Origin: Neoroseomonas eburnea
Lineage (GTDB): Bacteria; Pseudomonadota; Alphaproteobacteria; Acetobacterales; Acetobacteraceae
Reading direction: 5' to 3'
NCBI RefSeq assembly: GCF_018129005.1
Contig: NZ_JAAEDL010000003.1
Location: forward strand, 124,001-188,000
DNA length: 64,000 nucleotides
Below, in pieces: positions 61,683-64,000 of this stretch; positions within the stretch are counted from its first letter, which is position 1; each line of letters begins with the position of its first letter. The position numbers were made by a program, and so were the translations under genes. The notes beneath the pieces are model-generated. The model saw nothing but the letters and a program-made list of their open reading frames with translations, searched no databases and was not told where the DNA came from.

Positions 61683-62371
61683 TGCACGGCACCGCGGAGC
61701 CGGTGGCGGCGGCGATCACCTCCCGCCGCTCCATCCGCGCCTTCCTGCCGACACCCGTGCCGCGCGAGACGGTGGAGCGATTGCTCGACATCGCCGCGCG
61801 GGCGCCGTCGGGGACCAACATGCAGCCCTGGCGCGCCTATGCGCTGGCCGGGGATGCGCTGAAGCGGCTCTCCGCCGCGCTGGTCGCCGAGCACATGGAG
61901 GGCCATGGTGGCGAGGGCGAGTACCGCTACTACCCGGACGCCTTCTTCGAGCCCTACCTCTCCCGCCGCCGCAAGGTAGGTTGGGATCTCTACGGGCTGC
62001 TCGGCATCGCCAAGGGCGAGACGGAGAAGATGAAGCGCCAGCACGCGAAGAACTTCGAGTTCTTCGGCGCACCGGTGGGGCTGATCTTCACCATCGACCG
62101 ACGGCTCGAGATCGGCTCCTGGCTCGACTACGGCATGTTCCTCGGCAACCTGACGGTCGCGGCACGGGGGATGGGTCTCGACACCTGCCCGCAGGCGGCC
62201 TTCGCCTCCCACCACCGCACCATCCGCGCGCATCTGCCGATCCCCGAGGAGGAGGTGGTGATCTGCGGCATGGCGCTCGGCCATGCCGATCCGGAGGCGC
62301 CGGAGAACGGCCTGGTGACGGAGCGCGCCCCGGCACGGGAATTCTGCCGCTTCCTCGGCTGGGACGACTGA
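61682..62371 (+). CDS. Nitroreductase-family flavoprotein
   Basis: 229 residues. FMN-site RRSIRAFLPTPVP (near 15-27), ARAPSGTNMQPWRAY (near 39), GMFLGNLTVAARGMGLDTCPQ (near 160) and ICGMALGHADP (near 198) mark the family. It likely uses NAD(P)H to reduce quinones or nitroaromatics. One-base overlap with the dihydroorotase-like gene. Confidence 0.9.
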   Translation: MHGTAEPVAAAITSRRSIRAFLPTPVPRETVERLLDIAARAPSGTNMQPWRAYALAGDALKRLSAALVAEHMEGHGGEGEYRYYPDAFFEPYLSRRRKVGWDLYGLLGIAKGETEKMKRQHAKNFEFFGAPVGLIFTIDRRLEIGSWLDYGMFLGNLTVAARGMGLDTCPQAAFASHHRTIRAHLPIPEEEVVICGMALGHADPEAPENGLVTERAPAREFCRFLGWDD

Positions 62372-62437
62372 TCTGCCCGCCCGGCATGCCGTCGCGCCGA
62401 CGCAGTCGGTGCGACCCGGACACGGAAGGGAGGGGGT

Positions 62438-62461
62438 TCGGGGGAGGTTCCCCTCCCCCGA
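62438..62461. terminator. G-rich hairpin upstream of EamA gene
   Basis: TCGGGGGAGG (62438-62447), four-base loop, CCTCCCCCGA (62452-62461): perfect 10-bp stem. Same unit as at 59228-59271. It ends nine bases before the next ATG, so it could hinder translation of that gene as well as terminate the nitroreductase transcript. Confidence 0.65.
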
Positions 62462-62470
62462 CCTTTCCCC

Positions 62471-63343
62471 ATGCCCCCGCTGACCGGCCCTGCCCTCTGG
62501 ACGCGGCTCGTCGTCATCGGCGCGCTCTGGGGCGCGGCCTTTCCGCTCATCCGCTGGCTCGCCTTCCATCTGCCGCCCTTCGCGCTGGCCGGCGTGCGCG
62601 GCGCGCTCGCCGCGACGGCGGTACTGGTCTTCCTGTGGTTCCGACGTGAACTGCCCGGCATCGGCCGCTCCGTCGTGGTCGCGGCGCTGCTGCTCGGCAC
62701 GCTGAACGGCGTGCTGCCGAACACGCTGATGCCGATGGCCCTGCAGCGGATCGAGGCGGCACCGGCCTCCCTGGTCCAGGCGGCGGGGCCGCTGGTGGTG
62801 ACGCTGCTCGCCGCCGCCTTCCTCCCGGGCGAGGTGCCGACGCGGCGCATGCTGCTCGGCGTCGCGGTGGGATTCTGCGGCATCGCGCTGGTGATCGGTC
62901 CGGATGGGCTCGGAGGCGGGACATTGCTGGGCGCGGCGCTGGTCTTCGGCGCGACCTTCTCCTACGCCGTCGGCACCATCTGGCTGCGGCGCGCGGATCG
63001 GGGACCGGCAGCGGCGCTCGCGCTGGCGCAGCAGGCGGTCTCGGCGGTGCTTTCCGGCAGCCTGGCCCTGGCGGTGGACGGGCCCGGCGCGCTGGTGCAG
63101 CCGCCGCAGGTCTGGGTGGTGGCGGTGGTGCTCGCCATCTTCGCGACCGCCGTGCCGCTCACGCTGTTCCTCGGCCTGGTGACGCGGGCGCGGGCGGCGG
63201 ATGCGGCGATGGTGGGCTACCTGCAGCCCGTCTTCGCGACGGCCATCGCCGCGGCCTGGCTGGGGGAGGTGCCGTCCTGGCGCGTCCTTGCCGGCGGCGC
63301 GGTGGTGCTGGCGGCGATCTGGCTGGTGACGGGGCGACGGTAG
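62471..63343 (+). CDS. EamA-family (DMT superfamily) transporter
   Basis: 290 residues with ten hydrophobic helices in two EamA repeats; GALWGAAFPLIRW near 15, and LVTRARAADAAMVGYLQPVFATAIAAAWLGEVPSWRV in the second repeat. It probably exports small metabolites; no substrate can be named. No Shine-Dalgarno is evident; a stable hairpin ends nine bases before the ATG. Confidence 0.88.
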   Translation: MPPLTGPALWTRLVVIGALWGAAFPLIRWLAFHLPPFALAGVRGALAATAVLVFLWFRRELPGIGRSVVVAALLLGTLNGVLPNTLMPMALQRIEAAPASLVQAAGPLVVTLLAAAFLPGEVPTRRMLLGVAVGFCGIALVIGPDGLGGGTLLGAALVFGATFSYAVGTIWLRRADRGPAAALALAQQAVSAVLSGSLALAVDGPGALVQPPQVWVVAVVLAIFATAVPLTLFLGLVTRARAADAAMVGYLQPVFATAIAAAWLGEVPSWRVLAGGAVVLAAIWLVTGRR

Positions 63344-63477
63344 CCGGCGGCGGGCGCCTCATGCCGCATCGCCGGAAACCCCGGCTTCGGCGTGGAGCAC
63401 GGAGCCGGCGAGCCGCCCTCGCGCAAGTGCGGATGCGGTTCCCGGCGTCGCAGGCATCACGACGTCCGTCGCCGGCA

Positions 63478-64000
63478 TCAGAGGGCGAGGATGCGCGCGA
63501 CGCCGTATCGCCGGGCGAGTTCCGCCGCGATGACCGGCGCGCCGACGCCCACCGCCACCAGGATGATGAGGATATCCGGGTCGGAGACCCCGAATCCCTT
63601 CACCAGCACGATCCGCGTGCCGGCGAGCGCGAGGATATGCAGGAGGTAGATCGCCATGCTCCGCCGCCCGAGATAGGCGAAGGCTGCCCGGAGCCGGCCG
63701 CGCATCGCCGCGGCGACGGCGACGACGGCGGCAATGCCCGTGACGGCGGCGGGAATCGCGGCCTGCGACCAGGCGAGCATCGCGATGTCGATGGTGCGCA
63801 GGTCATCGAACCTCGCCGCGCCGACCGCCGCGACCGAATGCCCGAAGGTGGGCCAGGTCACGGCCGCCGCGACGCCGATGGCACCAGCCGCCTGCGCGCG
63901 TGAGAGAGGCGCCGGGGAAGCGAGCCATCCGCGCGCTCCGACAAAGCCACCAAGAGCGAAAAAGGGCAGCATCGTCAGCCCCATCGAGAAGACCAGCGGC
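63478..64000 (-). CDS. Acyltransferase-3-type membrane protein (cut by window end)
   Basis: At least 174 residues of the C-terminal part; the reading frame stays open to the window edge (LVFSMGLTMLPFFALGGFVG), so the start lies beyond 64000. Five or six hydrophobic helices and the LGRRSMAIYLLHILALAG motif fit OafA/OpgC-type membrane acyltransferases. The acyl acceptor is unknown. Confidence 0.7.
   Translation of the reverse strand, partial: PLVFSMGLTMLPFFALGGFVGARGWLASPAPLSRAQAAGAIGVAAAVTWPTFGHSVAAVGAARFDDLRTIDIAMLAWSQAAIPAAVTGIAAVVAVAAAMRGRLRAAFAYLGRRSMAIYLLHILALAGTRIVLVKGFGVSDPDILIILVAVGVGAPVIAAELARRYGVARILAL

Noticed and set aside
1..64000. tRNA, rRNA, CRISPR arrays, insertion sequences or prophage
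   Set aside because: No T-loop consensus, no regularly spaced repeats, no transposase, integrase or phage structural gene cluster was seen; the only phage-like feature is the isolated OB domain.

Overview
The window is a stretch of chromosome from a GC-rich alphaproteobacterium, most likely an acetic-acid-bacterium relative (Acetobacteraceae, Roseomonas-like). This is inferred from EipB, an Hda-type DnaA homolog followed by ppk-ppx, the order rpsF-rpsR-DUF2232-rplI-dnaB, a short aa3 oxidase subunit IV, and the many secreted solute-binding proteins. No rRNA, tRNA, CRISPR array, insertion sequence or prophage was found. Genes are tightly packed, and many overlap by ATGA or GTGA.

Layout: (1) 1-9.7 kb holds sugar-acid catabolism. 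A plus-strand cassette encodes an IlvD/Edd dehydratase, a short-chain dehydrogenase and a fumarylacetoacetate-hydrolase-type enzyme. A minus-strand trio encodes a UxaA-type dehydratase, a small membrane protein and a class II aldolase. A complete TPP riboswitch lies in front of a lone family-5 solute-binding protein. (2) 9.9-15.5 kb holds emrE, eipB, aspS, an aldo/keto reductase and rnd. (3) 15.7-22.7 kb is a six-gene minus-strand operon: DUF2066-pgsA-PerM-like-hda-ppk-ppx. (4) 22.8-28.9 kb holds purM (apparent CTG start), purN, a tiny cytochrome oxidase subunit, an EAL protein, an isolated phage-spike OB domain, ndk and an ABC-F protein. (5) 29-38 kb holds a Bug-type binding protein, a broken Hint-domain gene, the operon pepA-M17 paralog-secreted protein-holC, cysQ-sua5 and an RTX-repeat protein. 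(6) 38-46 kb holds a biuret-amidohydrolase-like enzyme with an NCS2 permease, an RtcB-family ligase with a copy of a structured ~110-bp repeat on each side, fabG and fabD, and a lactonase/TetR divergent pair. (7) 46.3-56 kb holds ribosomal proteins S6, S18 and L9, a cyclopropane synthase, a glycosyltransferase, and the run dnaB-GNAT-alr-mlaE-mlaF. (8) 56-64 kb holds ahpC-ahpD, a GFA protein, a TauD-type dioxygenase, a patatin, a dihydroorotase-like enzyme, a nitroreductase, an EamA transporter and a cut-off acyltransferase.

The least explained material is non-coding. At least four families of short palindromic elements lie between genes. These include a perfect 24-bp inverted repeat at 50017-50066 and the pair of ~110-bp repeats around rtcB, whose stem shows paired base changes. 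Other points worth attention are the TPP riboswitch on an unexpected transporter component, the CTG start of purM, the amber-interrupted Hint remnant and the isolated spike-type OB domain. I did not find a clear multi-gene defence or conflict system; the rtcB locus with its repeats is the closest candidate for something undescribed.
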